A stretch of DNA of 64,000 nt from NCBI RefSeq assembly GCF_020525925.1, contig NZ_CP084876.1:2542001-2606000 (forward strand). The letters are read 5' to 3'. The position numbers and the translations under genes were made by a program. A model generated the notes under the pieces. That model did not search any database. It was given only the letters and a program-made list of their open reading frames with translations, and had not been told where the DNA came from. How positions within the stretch are numbered: position 1 is the first letter of the stretch; each line of letters opens with the position of its first letter. The DNA is from Klebsiella quasipneumoniae subsp. quasipneumoniae (GTDB taxonomy: Bacteria; Pseudomonadota; Gammaproteobacteria; Enterobacterales; Enterobacteriaceae). Below, piece after piece: positions 44,202-52,564 of the stretch.

Positions 44202-45074
44202 TCAACGCGCGCCGTCCTGGGTTAACAGGGCGGCGAGCTCATGGCTGCCGGGAAACGCGCTGAGCGTTCCCCGGCGGCTAACGGTTATGGCGGCAGCGCG
44301 GCTGGCGTGCGCCAGCGCCAGGTCATCCGGCGCGACGCCGCGCAGCAGGGCGGAGGCCAGCATGACGGCGAGGAACGTATCGCCTGCGCCGGTCGTATCA
44401 ATTGCTTCGGCGGGCACGGCGGGACAAAACTGGCGCTGTTCCGCCTGAACCAGCCAGGCGCCAGCGGCGCCCTGGGTTATCACTAAGGTTTTCACCCCAT
44501 AGGGCTGAAGCAGCTCGGCCTCGGATTCATTGACTACCGCGATGTCGACGAGCGGCCACAGATGGCAAAAGTCAGGATTGACGGGCGAGGGGTTGAACAC
44601 CGTGGTCATGCCGAGAGTTTTGGCGTACCGGAACAGCGCCCGCGTTTTATCGAGGGAGAAATTGCCCTGCTGCAGCAGAATATCGCCGGCGGCGGCATCC
44701 GCCATATGCGGAATAATATCCTCAAGGCTGAAGGCGTCGGCAGCCGCCGTCGTGGTAATGATGGCATTGTCGCCATCAGCGCTATTTAAAATAATCGAGG
44801 TGTCGCTATGTTGATTGAAAGGGTCGTCGGGAAGTAAGGTCAGTGGTTCATTTTTTATCTGCTGGCGGATCCAGGCGCCGTTGCTGTCATTTCCCGTGGC
44901 GGCAATTAAACGCGTCTCTATTCCACAGCGGGATAATATAATCGCCTGATTCGCGCCTTTACCGCCGATATCCTGCGAAACTTTAACGCCGTGAATGGAA
45001 GTGCCTTTTTTCGGTATATCCGGAATAGACCAGGTTTCATCGACGGCAATATTACCGGTAACGTAAACACGCAT
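44202..45074 (-). CDS. PfkB-family carbohydrate or nucleoside kinase (ribokinase-like)
   Basis: A 290-residue ribokinase-type kinase. It has the PfkB signature 1 region (DIGGKGANQAIILSRCG) and signature 2 with catalytic Asp (EAIDTTGAGDTFLAVMLA). It transfers phosphate from ATP to a hydroxymethyl of a sugar or nucleoside. It starts 26 bases from the start of the divergent SgcQ-like gene. In this locus it probably phosphorylates the imported compound before further breakdown. Confidence 0.88.
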   Translation of the reverse strand: MRVYVTGNIAVDETWSIPDIPKKGTSIHGVKVSQDIGGKGANQAIILSRCGIETRLIAATGNDSNGAWIRQQIKNEPLTLLPDDPFNQHSDTSIILNSADGDNAIITTTAAADAFSLEDIIPHMADAAAGDILLQQGNFSLDKTRALFRYAKTLGMTTVFNPSPVNPDFCHLWPLVDIAVVNESEAELLQPYGVKTLVITQGAAGAWLVQAEQRQFCPAVPAEAIDTTGAGDTFLAVMLASALLRGVAPDDLALAHASRAAAITVSRRGTLSAFPGSHELAALLTQDGAR

Positions 45075-45100
45075 AGTGTTCCCTTAACAGGATGGATAAG

Positions 45101-45946
45101 ATGGTTGCTATCTCAGCAGAAAAAACCAATGCAATACAAGCTATTTTTTCACGAAGCAAAGCCGTTATTGGCGTTATTCATTGCGATCCTTTTCCTGGTG
45201 CACCTAAATATCGAGGAAAATCAGTCTCCGATATTGTTGAGCGTGCGCTTCGCGATGCTGAAAATTATATTTCAGGCGGTGTTCATGGTCTGATTATTGA
45301 AAACCATGGCGATATTCCGTTTTCCAAACCTGAGGACATCGGCCATGAAACCTCCGCGCTGATGGCGGTCATTACCGAGAAAGTTCGTGAGCGGTTTGCG
45401 GTCCCGCTGGGTATTAACGTCCTGGCTAACGCGGCGATCCCGGCGATGGCCATCGCGCTGGCGGGCGGCGCCGATTTCGTCCGCGTCAACCAGTGGGCCA
45501 ACGCCTATATCGCCAACGAAGGATTTATCGAAGGGGCGGCCGCAAAGGCGTTGCGCTACCGCAGTATGCTGCGCGCTGAGCATATTCGCGTTTTTGCCGA
45601 TAGCCATGTCAAGCACGGTAGCCATGCCATCGTCGCCGATCGTTCGATACAGGAGCTGACGCGCGATGTCGATTTCTTCGAGGCCGACGCGGTGATCGCC
45701 ACCGGCCAGCGCACGGGCGATAGCGCCACGATGGCGGAAATTGACGAGATCCGCGCGGCGACGGCGCTACCGCTCCTGGTGGGCTCCGGGGTAACGCCGG
45801 CTAACGTGAGGCAGATCCTCGGGCGGACCCAGGGGGTCATTGTGGCCAGTACGATGAAGGTCGATGGCGTCTGGTGGAACGATGTTGAGCTGGCCCGGGT
45901 GAAGCATTTTATGTCGGTCGCTCAGGCCGCGCTGGAGGAAGCCTAA
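45101..45946 (+). CDS. BtpA/SgcQ family TIM-barrel protein
   Basis: A 281-residue protein of the BtpA/SgcQ family: AVIGVIHCDPFPGAPKYRG at the start, ENHGDIPFSKPE, GINVLANAAIPAMAIALAGGADFVRVNQW, ADSHVKHGSHAI and ATGQRTGDSA. SgcQ belongs to the uncharacterised E. coli sgc sugar cluster; BtpA was named from a photosystem I factor, but most members lie in sugar or nucleoside gene clusters and are thought to be TIM-barrel enzymes. Start 45101 is chosen because ACAGG is nine bases upstream; ATG 45092 has none. Its stop overlaps the TenA-like start by one base. Confidence 0.82.
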   Translation: MVAISAEKTNAIQAIFSRSKAVIGVIHCDPFPGAPKYRGKSVSDIVERALRDAENYISGGVHGLIIENHGDIPFSKPEDIGHETSALMAVITEKVRERFAVPLGINVLANAAIPAMAIALAGGADFVRVNQWANAYIANEGFIEGAAAKALRYRSMLRAEHIRVFADSHVKHGSHAIVADRSIQELTRDVDFFEADAVIATGQRTGDSATMAEIDEIRAATALPLLVGSGVTPANVRQILGRTQGVIVASTMKVDGVWWNDVELARVKHFMSVAQAALEEA

Positions 45947-46590
45947 TGGAAGCGTTTAGCGAACGCCTGCTGCGCGAACATCAACCGGCGTGGCAGGCGA
46001 TGCAGCAGCACCCGTTTGTCACTGATATTGAACAGGATCGACTGCCGACAGCGGTCTTCAACCGCTATCTGGTGTTTGAGGGCAACTTTGTCGCGACGGC
46101 CATCGCGATTGTTGCCCTCGGGGTCAGCAAAGCGCCGGGTATTCATCAGCAGCGCTGGCTGATTGGCGTGCTGAATGCCCTGGTTGATACGCAGATCGCG
46201 TGGTTTGAGCAGGTGCTGTCAGCGCGACAGATCGATCCCGCTGGGTACCCGGATGATTTGCCCGGGGTACGGCGCTTTCGCGACGGTATGCTGCGAACCG
46301 CCCGCGAGGGCAGCTATGAGCAGATCGTGACCCTGATGTTCGGTGCGGAGTGGATGTACTATCGCTGGTGCCGACGGGCGAGCGAACATCGACAGAGCGA
46401 TGCTGATTTACGACGCTGGGTGGAAATGCACGCGGAGGACGAATTCTACCAGCAGGCGCTCTGGTTAAAGAACGAACTCGACCGTTGCGCCATGGCGCTG
46501 AGTGAAAAGGAAAAGCAAGCGCTGTCGGCGCTTTACGGTGAAGTACTGCAGTGGGAAATTGATTTCCATCACGCTGCATACGAGGAATAG
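45946..46590 (+). CDS. TenA-like (TENA/THI-4 family) hydrolase lacking the catalytic Cys
   Basis: A 214-residue all-helical TenA/THI-4 protein: YLVFEGNFVATAIAIVALG, EQIVTLMFGAEWMYYRW, WVEMHAEDEFYQQALWLKNELD and the final WEIDFHHAAYEE. Bacillus TenA breaks C-N bonds of thiamin-related pyrimidines using a Cys in the segment that here reads MFGAEWMYY (Gly133 region, no Cys). The conserved C-terminal Glu (Glu204) is kept. It thus looks like the TenA_E type. No thiamin gene or thiamin riboswitch is close; coupling to the SgcQ-like gene (TAATG) suggests a role in the catabolic locus. Confidence 0.8.
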   Translation: MEAFSERLLREHQPAWQAMQQHPFVTDIEQDRLPTAVFNRYLVFEGNFVATAIAIVALGVSKAPGIHQQRWLIGVLNALVDTQIAWFEQVLSARQIDPAGYPDDLPGVRRFRDGMLRTAREGSYEQIVTLMFGAEWMYYRWCRRASEHRQSDADLRRWVEMHAEDEFYQQALWLKNELDRCAMALSEKEKQALSALYGEVLQWEIDFHHAAYEE

Positions 46591-46604
46591 CCGCGAGGTG
46601 ACTC

Positions 46605-46633
46605 ACAGGAGGCGCCGGAAGCGGCGTCTCCTG
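46605..46633 (+). terminator. Hairpin after the TenA-like gene
   Basis: CAGGAGGCGCC and GGCGTCTCCTG form an 11-base stem with one G-U pair, 15 bases after the stop. The T-tract is poor (AAATCTT). Confidence 0.5.
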
Positions 46634-46946
46634 AAATCTTGCTCAGGTAGTCCGCGTCTTATCCGGGCATTGCCTCTCCAGCCATTGTACGACGAGGGGC
46701 CATCATTTCTCTGCATGGCTGGGGGCTATGTCCGCTTCCATTTCGTGTCGCCTTGCCGGAATACAGACTTTCCTGCCGTAGTGGGGCAAATATCCTGCAC
46801 TTTGACGCTTATTGATTATACTTTGATGGTGGCTTGTGCTGCTTCAGGCAGTTGACGCGAGGGCGGGTAGCAAACCAGCCCCCTGACATTGGGTCAACAG
46901 GTCCGATGATGATGTGATCATGTAACAGTCGAGGAGGTATGGAAAG
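46634..46946. other. Intergenic region before kbp
   Basis: About 310 bases without a supportable gene. The promoter of the kbp-like gene must be here. I see no repeat or RNA gene. Confidence 0.4.
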
Positions 46947-47396
46947 ATGGGATTATTAAGTTTTGTGAAAGAAGCGGGCGAGAAAATATGGGACGCCGTC
47001 TCCGGCGACAGTAAAGAAGAGCGGGCCGATAAACTGAAAAAACATATCGATGGTCTTAATCTGCCTGGCGCCGAAAAGGTCAATATTGATGTTGCGGACG
47101 ATGGCACCGCCACGGTCACTGGCGATGTTGCTTCGCAGGAGGATAAGGAAAAAATTCTGGTAGCGGTCGGGAATGTCACTGGCGTAGGTCAGGTCAGTGA
47201 CGGCGTTAAGGTGACGCAAAGCGGGGCGGAAAGTCGTTTTTACACGGTCAAATCCGGTGACACCCTGAGCGCTATCTCCAAAGCGATGTATGGCTCTGCC
47301 AATGATTATCAACGTATTTTTGAAGCCAATAAACCGATGCTGACGCATCCCGATAAAATCTATCCGGGTCAAGTGCTGATTATCCCGGCGAAGTAG
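46947..47396 (+). CDS. kbp: Potassium-binding protein Kbp-like (BON and LysM domains)
   Basis: A 149-residue protein that follows E. coli Kbp (YgaU) almost block for block: [18 protein letters not shown], a BON domain ([37 protein letters not shown]) and a C-terminal LysM domain ([35 protein letters not shown] to the end). Kbp is a cytoplasmic K+-binding protein induced by stress. GAGGTATGGAAAG precedes the ATG. Its location beside pgt genes differs from the E. coli ygaU locus, so it may be a second copy. Confidence 0.88.
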   Translation: MGLLSFVKEAGEKIWDAVSGDSKEERADKLKKHIDGLNLPGAEKVNIDVADDGTATVTGDVASQEDKEKILVAVGNVTGVGQVSDGVKVTQSGAESRFYTVKSGDTLSAISKAMYGSANDYQRIFEANKPMLTHPDKIYPGQVLIIPAK

Positions 47397-47498
47397 GCCG
47401 TTCATTCCACTCAGTAGTAACATCAGTGATGGCAGGGATACTTGCTTTATACCGTCGTCGGGAGCAGCTGCGGACATCAATTCCTCTCTCAACGGCAA

Positions 47499-47525
47499 AA
47501 GAGCCAGCAAGCTGGCTCTTGTTTT
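47499..47525. terminator. Bidirectional terminator between kbp and pgtP
   Basis: AAGAGCCAG, CAAG loop, CTGGCTCTT followed by GTTTT on the plus strand; the minus-strand reading continues TTTTGCC. Placed between convergent genes. Confidence 0.8.
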
Positions 47526-47539
47526 CCCGGTTCAGGCGC

Positions 47540-48931
47540 TTACTGTGCGTCAGCCAGCGCCAGCCTGGCCTCTTCCTGCTCGCTGTTTTTACGCTGTTGC
47601 TCAAGCTCCAGCGCGCCGCGATGGGAGAGGTAGCAGAACAGGATGCAGCAGACGATCCCGCCCATCAGCAGATAGAACCCGCCGTGCCAGCCCATTTTAT
47701 CCACCATCACGCCGAACAGGCTGGTGCCTAACGAGGCGCCAAAGATATAGCTCATAAATCCGCGCAGGCCCACGGCGGAGCCAACGGCAAAGCTGGGGAC
47801 GATCTCCATGGTCTGGACCGAGGCCAGAAACTGCGGGACGTAAATCAGGCAGCCCACAATGGCCGCAAATACCGTGACCATCAGCAGTGATTCGCTTTTC
47901 CAGTAGCCGATCAGACAGATGAAGATCAGCGCCATGCAGATCATGGCTAACGGCATCCGGCGGCCTTTGAACAGCTTATCGGAAAGCCAGCCGGCCAGCA
48001 GGGTTGACGGAATCGCCGCCCATTCAAAAAACAGGAAGGCGACGCTCATCTGCTCTTTAGAAAAATGTTTCACCGTCAGCAGGTAGATTGGCAGCCAGCT
48101 GATCATGCCGAAACGCACCATATAGACAAACACATCCACAAGGGAGACATACCAGGCGTTTTTGTTACGCAGGACGTAGGTGCAGAAGATCTGGAATGCG
48201 CTCATGTTCTCCGGCGCTTTCTGGGCGTGTTTGGTCTTCAGCACCACTTTCTCTTCCGGCATCATCTCTTCCAGCGAAGGCAGGCCCTCCTCGCGCGGCG
48301 AACCTTTACCCAGCACCAGTACGCTGATGGCGAATACCACCGCCACGCAGGCCGGCACAATGTAGCTGGCGCTCTGCCAGTGCTCGGTACCGAGAATCGC
48401 AAACGCGGCGCCGACGATCGGGGCGACAATTCCGCCGCCGACGTTATGGGAAATATTCCAGAAAGCTCCTACGCGGCCACGCTCCCGGCGCGGAAACCAG
48501 TTCGCGATGGTAATGAAAGAGGGGCCGACCCCCATCCCCTGAAACAGGCCGTTCAGGACAACCAGCGCAGCAAAAACCCAGAATGCGGTGCTGAATCCTA
48601 ACCCGACGTTGACGATGGCGCACAGTACGAGACCGCAGGCCATAAACACTTTCGGGCTGGCTTTATCCGCGAGGCTGCTCATCACGCCTTTACTGATCCC
48701 GTACGCGATGAGCATACAGCTGCTGAGCAAACCGATCTGCGTGGCGCTAAGATCTAACTGTTCTTTCAGATAGGGCGTGGATAAGGTGAAGTTATTGCGC
48801 ACGATATAGTACGCCAGATATCCCAGAAATACGCTTAGCAGCGCCTGCATACGGTATCGACCATACGTTGCCTGAATTTTCTCAGCAGGAACTGTATTCG
48901 CCGACGGCCCTTTTTTTAATAATGATAACAT
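47540..48931 (-). CDS. pgtP: Phosphoglycerate transporter PgtP
   Basis: A 463-residue inner-membrane antiporter of the organophosphate:phosphate family with UhpT and GlpT. It matches Salmonella PgtP as I remember it along the whole length (TYGRYRMQALLSVFLGYLAYYIVRNNFTLSTPYL, FNISHNVGGG-type motif reading FWNISHNVGGG). It imports 2- and 3-phosphoglycerate and phosphoenolpyruvate in exchange for phosphate. It is divergent from pgtCBA, whose products induce it, and the intergenic region has GAGTCA-type inverted repeats. Confidence 0.95.
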   Translation of the reverse strand: MLSLLKKGPSANTVPAEKIQATYGRYRMQALLSVFLGYLAYYIVRNNFTLSTPYLKEQLDLSATQIGLLSSCMLIAYGISKGVMSSLADKASPKVFMACGLVLCAIVNVGLGFSTAFWVFAALVVLNGLFQGMGVGPSFITIANWFPRRERGRVGAFWNISHNVGGGIVAPIVGAAFAILGTEHWQSASYIVPACVAVVFAISVLVLGKGSPREEGLPSLEEMMPEEKVVLKTKHAQKAPENMSAFQIFCTYVLRNKNAWYVSLVDVFVYMVRFGMISWLPIYLLTVKHFSKEQMSVAFLFFEWAAIPSTLLAGWLSDKLFKGRRMPLAMICMALIFICLIGYWKSESLLMVTVFAAIVGCLIYVPQFLASVQTMEIVPSFAVGSAVGLRGFMSYIFGASLGTSLFGVMVDKMGWHGGFYLLMGGIVCCILFCYLSHRGALELEQQRKNSEQEEARLALADAQ

Positions 48932-49021
48932 GTCGTCACCTGTATTTTATATTGATGTGAACATCAGGAGCATTCGGCCTGAAGTGTGAAATAAGCGGCC
49001 GTAAAATACAAATCGTCGAAA

Positions 49022-49039
49022 TGAGTCAAAACTGACTCA
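49022..49039. promoter_or_regulatory. Inverted repeat, candidate PgtA operator
   Basis: TGAGTCA-AAAC-TGACTCA has perfect seven-base arms. It lies 91 bases upstream of pgtP and fits a dimeric response regulator site. Confidence 0.65.
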
Positions 49040-49064
49040 AACTAATGAATTGATGGGTTGATTT

Positions 49065-49071
49065 TGACTCA
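49065..49071. promoter_or_regulatory. Third TGACTCA half-site
   Basis: TGACTCA at 49065 repeats the right arm of the inverted repeat 32 bases further on. A third half-site near the first two supports a regulator binding region. Confidence 0.5.
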
Positions 49072-49304
49072 TATTGAATGAGCGAGAGCCTGCGGAATTA
49101 ATGTTGCGCTGATTTTATGTCCGGCTTGTGCGGACTCTAACAAATTACCCAATCATTATCTGGTAATCTTTAGCGATATTCCCGGGCGCCCGTTTGGCTA
49201 TTTTTCCGCTCGCGGTGATTAATTCGCCAGCTGTCATAAACGGGTAAGTTTTGTCTCAACGTAATTTTTTTGGTATTTCAATATTTATGAACGGGATCAC
49301 AAAC

Positions 49305-50558
49305 ATGTCTCTTCGTCGGGGCGGGATAGTGAGCAAAATGCTCGCGATGCTGCTGCTGACCGCCTGGCTGAGACCCTGTGCGGCGCAAAGCAATGAGCTG
49401 GTGATGGCGACGACATTTTCTCCCAGCGCCACCGTGTGGATTATCGATCGCTGGCAGAAAGAGCCGGGGTCAGTGACGATCAGGACGCTCAACCGCACCA
49501 GCGCCTCGCTGGAACAGCTGCTAGACACGGCAAATGCCGAAAATGTCGATCTGATCCTGACCTCGTCGCCGATGCTGCTGCAGCATCTTCAGGAGCATAA
49601 AAAGCTGGCACCGTTCAGCGGTGCGCCGGCAGTCAGCCAACAACTGGTGCCGGAATCCATTCGCTCCACCTCCGTGGCCGTAGCGATTTCCGGGTTCGGT
49701 TTGCTGATTAATCGCCCGGCGCTGATGACACGGCACCTGCCTGCGCCAGCGGACTGGGATGATCTGACCGATCCTCGCTATCAGGGGGCGCTGCTGATGA
49801 GCAGTCCGTCGCGTTCGGATACCAACCATCTGATGGTGGAGTCGCTGCTGCAACAAAAAGGCTGGATTAAGGGATGGGCAACGCTGTTGATGAGTGCGGG
49901 AAATCTCGTGACCATCTCATCCCGCAGTTTTGGGGTGGCGGATAAGATTAAAAGCGGCCTGGGCGTGGCCGGTCCGGTGATTGATAACTACGCCAATCTG
50001 CTGATGAACGATCCGCACCTGGCTTTTACCTATTTCCCGCAGTCGGCGGTTTCGCCGACCTATGTCGCGGTGCTTAAAAACAGCCAGCACGCCAGCGAGG
50101 CGCGGCGGTTTATTCGCTATCTGTTAAGCCCGGAGGGCCAGACGATCCTCGCCGATGCCAATACCGGGAAATACCCGGTAACGCCCCTGGCGGCGGGCAA
50201 TCCGCGGGCGGCGCAGCAGGCGGTGCTGATGAATCAACCGCCATTGAACTATCGGCTGATCCTCAAACGCCAGCGCCTGGTGCAACGGATGTTCGATACG
50301 GCGATCAGCTTTCGTCTTGCTCAGCTAAAAGATGCCTGGCGAGCGCTGCATAGCGCGGAGGCCCGTCTCAAGCGTCCGCTGCCCGAGATTCGCGCGTTGC
50401 TGACCCGTGTGCCGGTCGATCCGGCGAGCAGCGAGGATGAAGCCTGGCTGGCTCAGTTCGACAATAAGAGCTTCGCGGAACAGCAGATGATGGAGTGGCA
50501 GCTCTGGTTTCTCAACAATCAGCGGCAGGCGATTAATAAACTGGAAGAACTGAAATGA
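49305..50558 (+). CDS. pgtC: Phosphoglycerate sensing accessory protein PgtC
   Basis: A 417-residue exported protein with a signal peptide (KMLAMLLLTAWLRPCAAQ) and an ABC-binding-protein-like fold (ELVMATTFSPSATVWII, GFGLLINRP, WDDLTDPRYQGALLMSSPSRSD). In Salmonella PgtC works with PgtB to relieve repression of pgtP, probably as the periplasmic ligand sensor. Start 49305 has GGGA about nine bases upstream; ATG 49287 and TTG 49251 are alternatives. It ends within the pgtB start (ATGATG overlap). Confidence 0.9.
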   Translation: MSLRRGGIVSKMLAMLLLTAWLRPCAAQSNELVMATTFSPSATVWIIDRWQKEPGSVTIRTLNRTSASLEQLLDTANAENVDLILTSSPMLLQHLQEHKKLAPFSGAPAVSQQLVPESIRSTSVAVAISGFGLLINRPALMTRHLPAPADWDDLTDPRYQGALLMSSPSRSDTNHLMVESLLQQKGWIKGWATLLMSAGNLVTISSRSFGVADKIKSGLGVAGPVIDNYANLLMNDPHLAFTYFPQSAVSPTYVAVLKNSQHASEARRFIRYLLSPEGQTILADANTGKYPVTPLAAGNPRAAQQAVLMNQPPLNYRLILKRQRLVQRMFDTAISFRLAQLKDAWRALHSAEARLKRPLPEIRALLTRVPVDPASSEDEAWLAQFDNKSFAEQQMMEWQLWFLNNQRQAINKLEELK

Positions 50559-52564
50559 TGGGCAGGTCCATGCTGCAACGTCTGCGGCAAATCAGTATCA
50601 GTAGCAGCCTACGCGGGGCTTTTCTGATGGGGGCGCTGCTGACGCTGATTGTCAGCAGCGTCAGCCTCTATTCATGGCATGAGCAAAGTTCGCAGATCCG
50701 CTATTCGCTGGATGAGTATTTTCCGCGCATCCATTCGGCTTTTCTGATTGAAGGTAATCTCAACCTGGTGGTCGATCAGCTCAATGAATTTCTGCTGGCG
50801 CCGAATACCACGGTACGCCTGCAGCTGCGCAACCAGATTATCCAGCATCTGGATAAGATAGAGCGGCTGAGCCAGGGGTTGTCGCCGGCAGAACGGCAGC
50901 AGCTGGCGGTGATATTGCAGGACAGCCGCGCGCTGCTGGCGGAACTGGATCGCGTGCTCTACAACATGTTTCTGGTTCGTGAAAAGGTGGGAGAGCTTTC
51001 GGCGCGGATCGACTGGCTGCACGATGATTTCACCACTGAGCTGAATTCGCTGGTGCAGGATTTTACCTGGCAACAGGGAACGCTGCTCGATCAGATTGAA
51101 GCCCGACAGGGGGATGCGGCGCAGTACCTGAAACGCTCCCGGGAAGTGCAGAATGAACAACAGCAGGTCTATACGCTGGCGCGTATTGAAAATCAGATCG
51201 TTGACGACCTGCGCGACAGGCTCAATGAACTGAAATCCGGGAATGATGACGGCATGCTGGTGGAGACGCATATCCGCTATCTGGAAAACCTGAAGAAAAC
51301 GTCGGATGAAAATATTCGTGCGCTGGATGACTGGCCGAGCACCATTACCCTGCGACAAACGATCGATGAGCTGCTGGAAATTGGCATGGTGAAAAATAAG
51401 ATGCCGGACACCATGCGCGACTACGTTACCGCGCAAAAAGCGCTCGTGGAAGCCAGCCGGGCCAGAGAAGCGACGCTGGGACGCTTCAGAACGCTGCTGG
51501 AAGCCCAGCTTGGCAGCAGTCACCAGCAGATGCAGATGTTTAATCAACGTATGGGGCAGATTGTCCGGGTCAGCGGTGGGTTAATCCTGGTGGCGACGCT
51601 GCTGGCGCTGCTGCTGGCGTGGGGGCTGAACCATTATTTTATTCGCTCGCGGCTGGTGAAACGCTTTACCGCGCTGAATCAGGCGGTGGTACAGATTGGT
51701 CTGGGCCAGACCAAAGCGACCATTCCGGTTTACGGGCGCGACGAGCTGGGACGTATTGCCGGTTTGCTTCGCCATACCCTCGGTCAGCTTAATGCGCAAA
51801 AACAGCAGCTTGAACAGGAGATAGGCGAGCGGAAAGCGATTGAGGCCGATCTGCGTGCCACTCAGGACGAGCTGATCCAGACCGCTAAACTGGCGGTGGT
51901 GGGGCAGACGATGACCACCCTGGCGCATGAGATCAATCAGCCGTTGAATGCGCTGTCGATGTATCTTTTTACCGCAGAAAGGGCAATCGAGCAGGGACAG
52001 ACGGAGCAGGCGCGGACGACGTTAAGCAAAGCGGAAGGGCTGATCAACCGCATTGACGCGATTATCCGTTCCCTGCGCCAGTTTACCCGCCGCGCAGAAC
52101 TGGAAACGCCGCTGCACCCGGTCGATTTGCGCCAGACCTTTACCGTGGCGTGGGAACTGCTGGCGATGCGCCATAAACCTCAGCAGGGGACGCTGCTGAT
52201 ACCGGATGACGCCGTCTGGATCCTGGGAGACGAAGTGCGTGTTCATCAGGTGCTGGTGAACGTGCTGTCAAATGCCCTTGATGCTTGCCCGCACGCAGCG
52301 CAAATCACCGTGAGCTGGCACATCCAGGGCGAAAGGCTGTGCGTGTTGATTGCCGATAACGGCCCCGGCTGGCCTGCGGCCTTACTCCCTTCGCTGTTAA
52401 AACCGTTCACTACCAGCAAAGCCGTGGGGCTGGGAATAGGGCTTTCGATAAGTGTTTCGCTGATGACGCAAATGGAAGGGGCGTTGCGCCTGGCGTCGAC
52501 GTTTACGCGCAGTGCCTGCGTGGTGCTGGAATTCAATTTGACGGATGTAAAAGATGTTGAGTAA
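50555..52564 (+). CDS. pgtB: Sensor histidine kinase PgtB
   Basis: A 669-residue membrane sensor kinase. Membrane segments near residues 20-40 and 345-365 enclose a large helical periplasmic domain. A HAMP-like region and coiled coil follow, then the phospho-acceptor His458 in LAHEINQPLNALSMYL, and the ATPase boxes NVLSNALDAC, ADNGPGWPAAL and GLGIGLSIS. This is a NtrB/DctB-like kinase and should phosphorylate PgtA at Asp56. It overlaps pgtC by four bases and pgtA by 11. Confidence 0.93.
   Translation: MMGRSMLQRLRQISISSSLRGAFLMGALLTLIVSSVSLYSWHEQSSQIRYSLDEYFPRIHSAFLIEGNLNLVVDQLNEFLLAPNTTVRLQLRNQIIQHLDKIERLSQGLSPAERQQLAVILQDSRALLAELDRVLYNMFLVREKVGELSARIDWLHDDFTTELNSLVQDFTWQQGTLLDQIEARQGDAAQYLKRSREVQNEQQQVYTLARIENQIVDDLRDRLNELKSGNDDGMLVETHIRYLENLKKTSDENIRALDDWPSTITLRQTIDELLEIGMVKNKMPDTMRDYVTAQKALVEASRAREATLGRFRTLLEAQLGSSHQQMQMFNQRMGQIVRVSGGLILVATLLALLLAWGLNHYFIRSRLVKRFTALNQAVVQIGLGQTKATIPVYGRDELGRIAGLLRHTLGQLNAQKQQLEQEIGERKAIEADLRATQDELIQTAKLAVVGQTMTTLAHEINQPLNALSMYLFTAERAIEQGQTEQARTTLSKAEGLINRIDAIIRSLRQFTRRAELETPLHPVDLRQTFTVAWELLAMRHKPQQGTLLIPDDAVWILGDEVRVHQVLVNVLSNALDACPHAAQITVSWHIQGERLCVLIADNGPGWPAALLPSLLKPFTTSKAVGLGIGLSISVSLMTQMEGALRLASTFTRSACVVLEFNLTDVKDVE

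Larger units (their letters stand above)
48932..49304. promoter_or_regulatory. Divergent pgtP/pgtC promoter region
   Basis: An AT-rich 373-base gap that must contain the inducible pgtP promoter and the pgtCBA promoter. No -24/-12 sigma-54 pattern is visible upstream of pgtP, which agrees with the degenerate AAA+ domain of PgtA. The TGAGTCA repeats are listed separately. Confidence 0.6.

Noticed and set aside
46802..46822. TTGACG and TATACT upstream of kbp as a promoter
   Set aside because: The two hexamers are only nine bases apart, far from the required 16-18.
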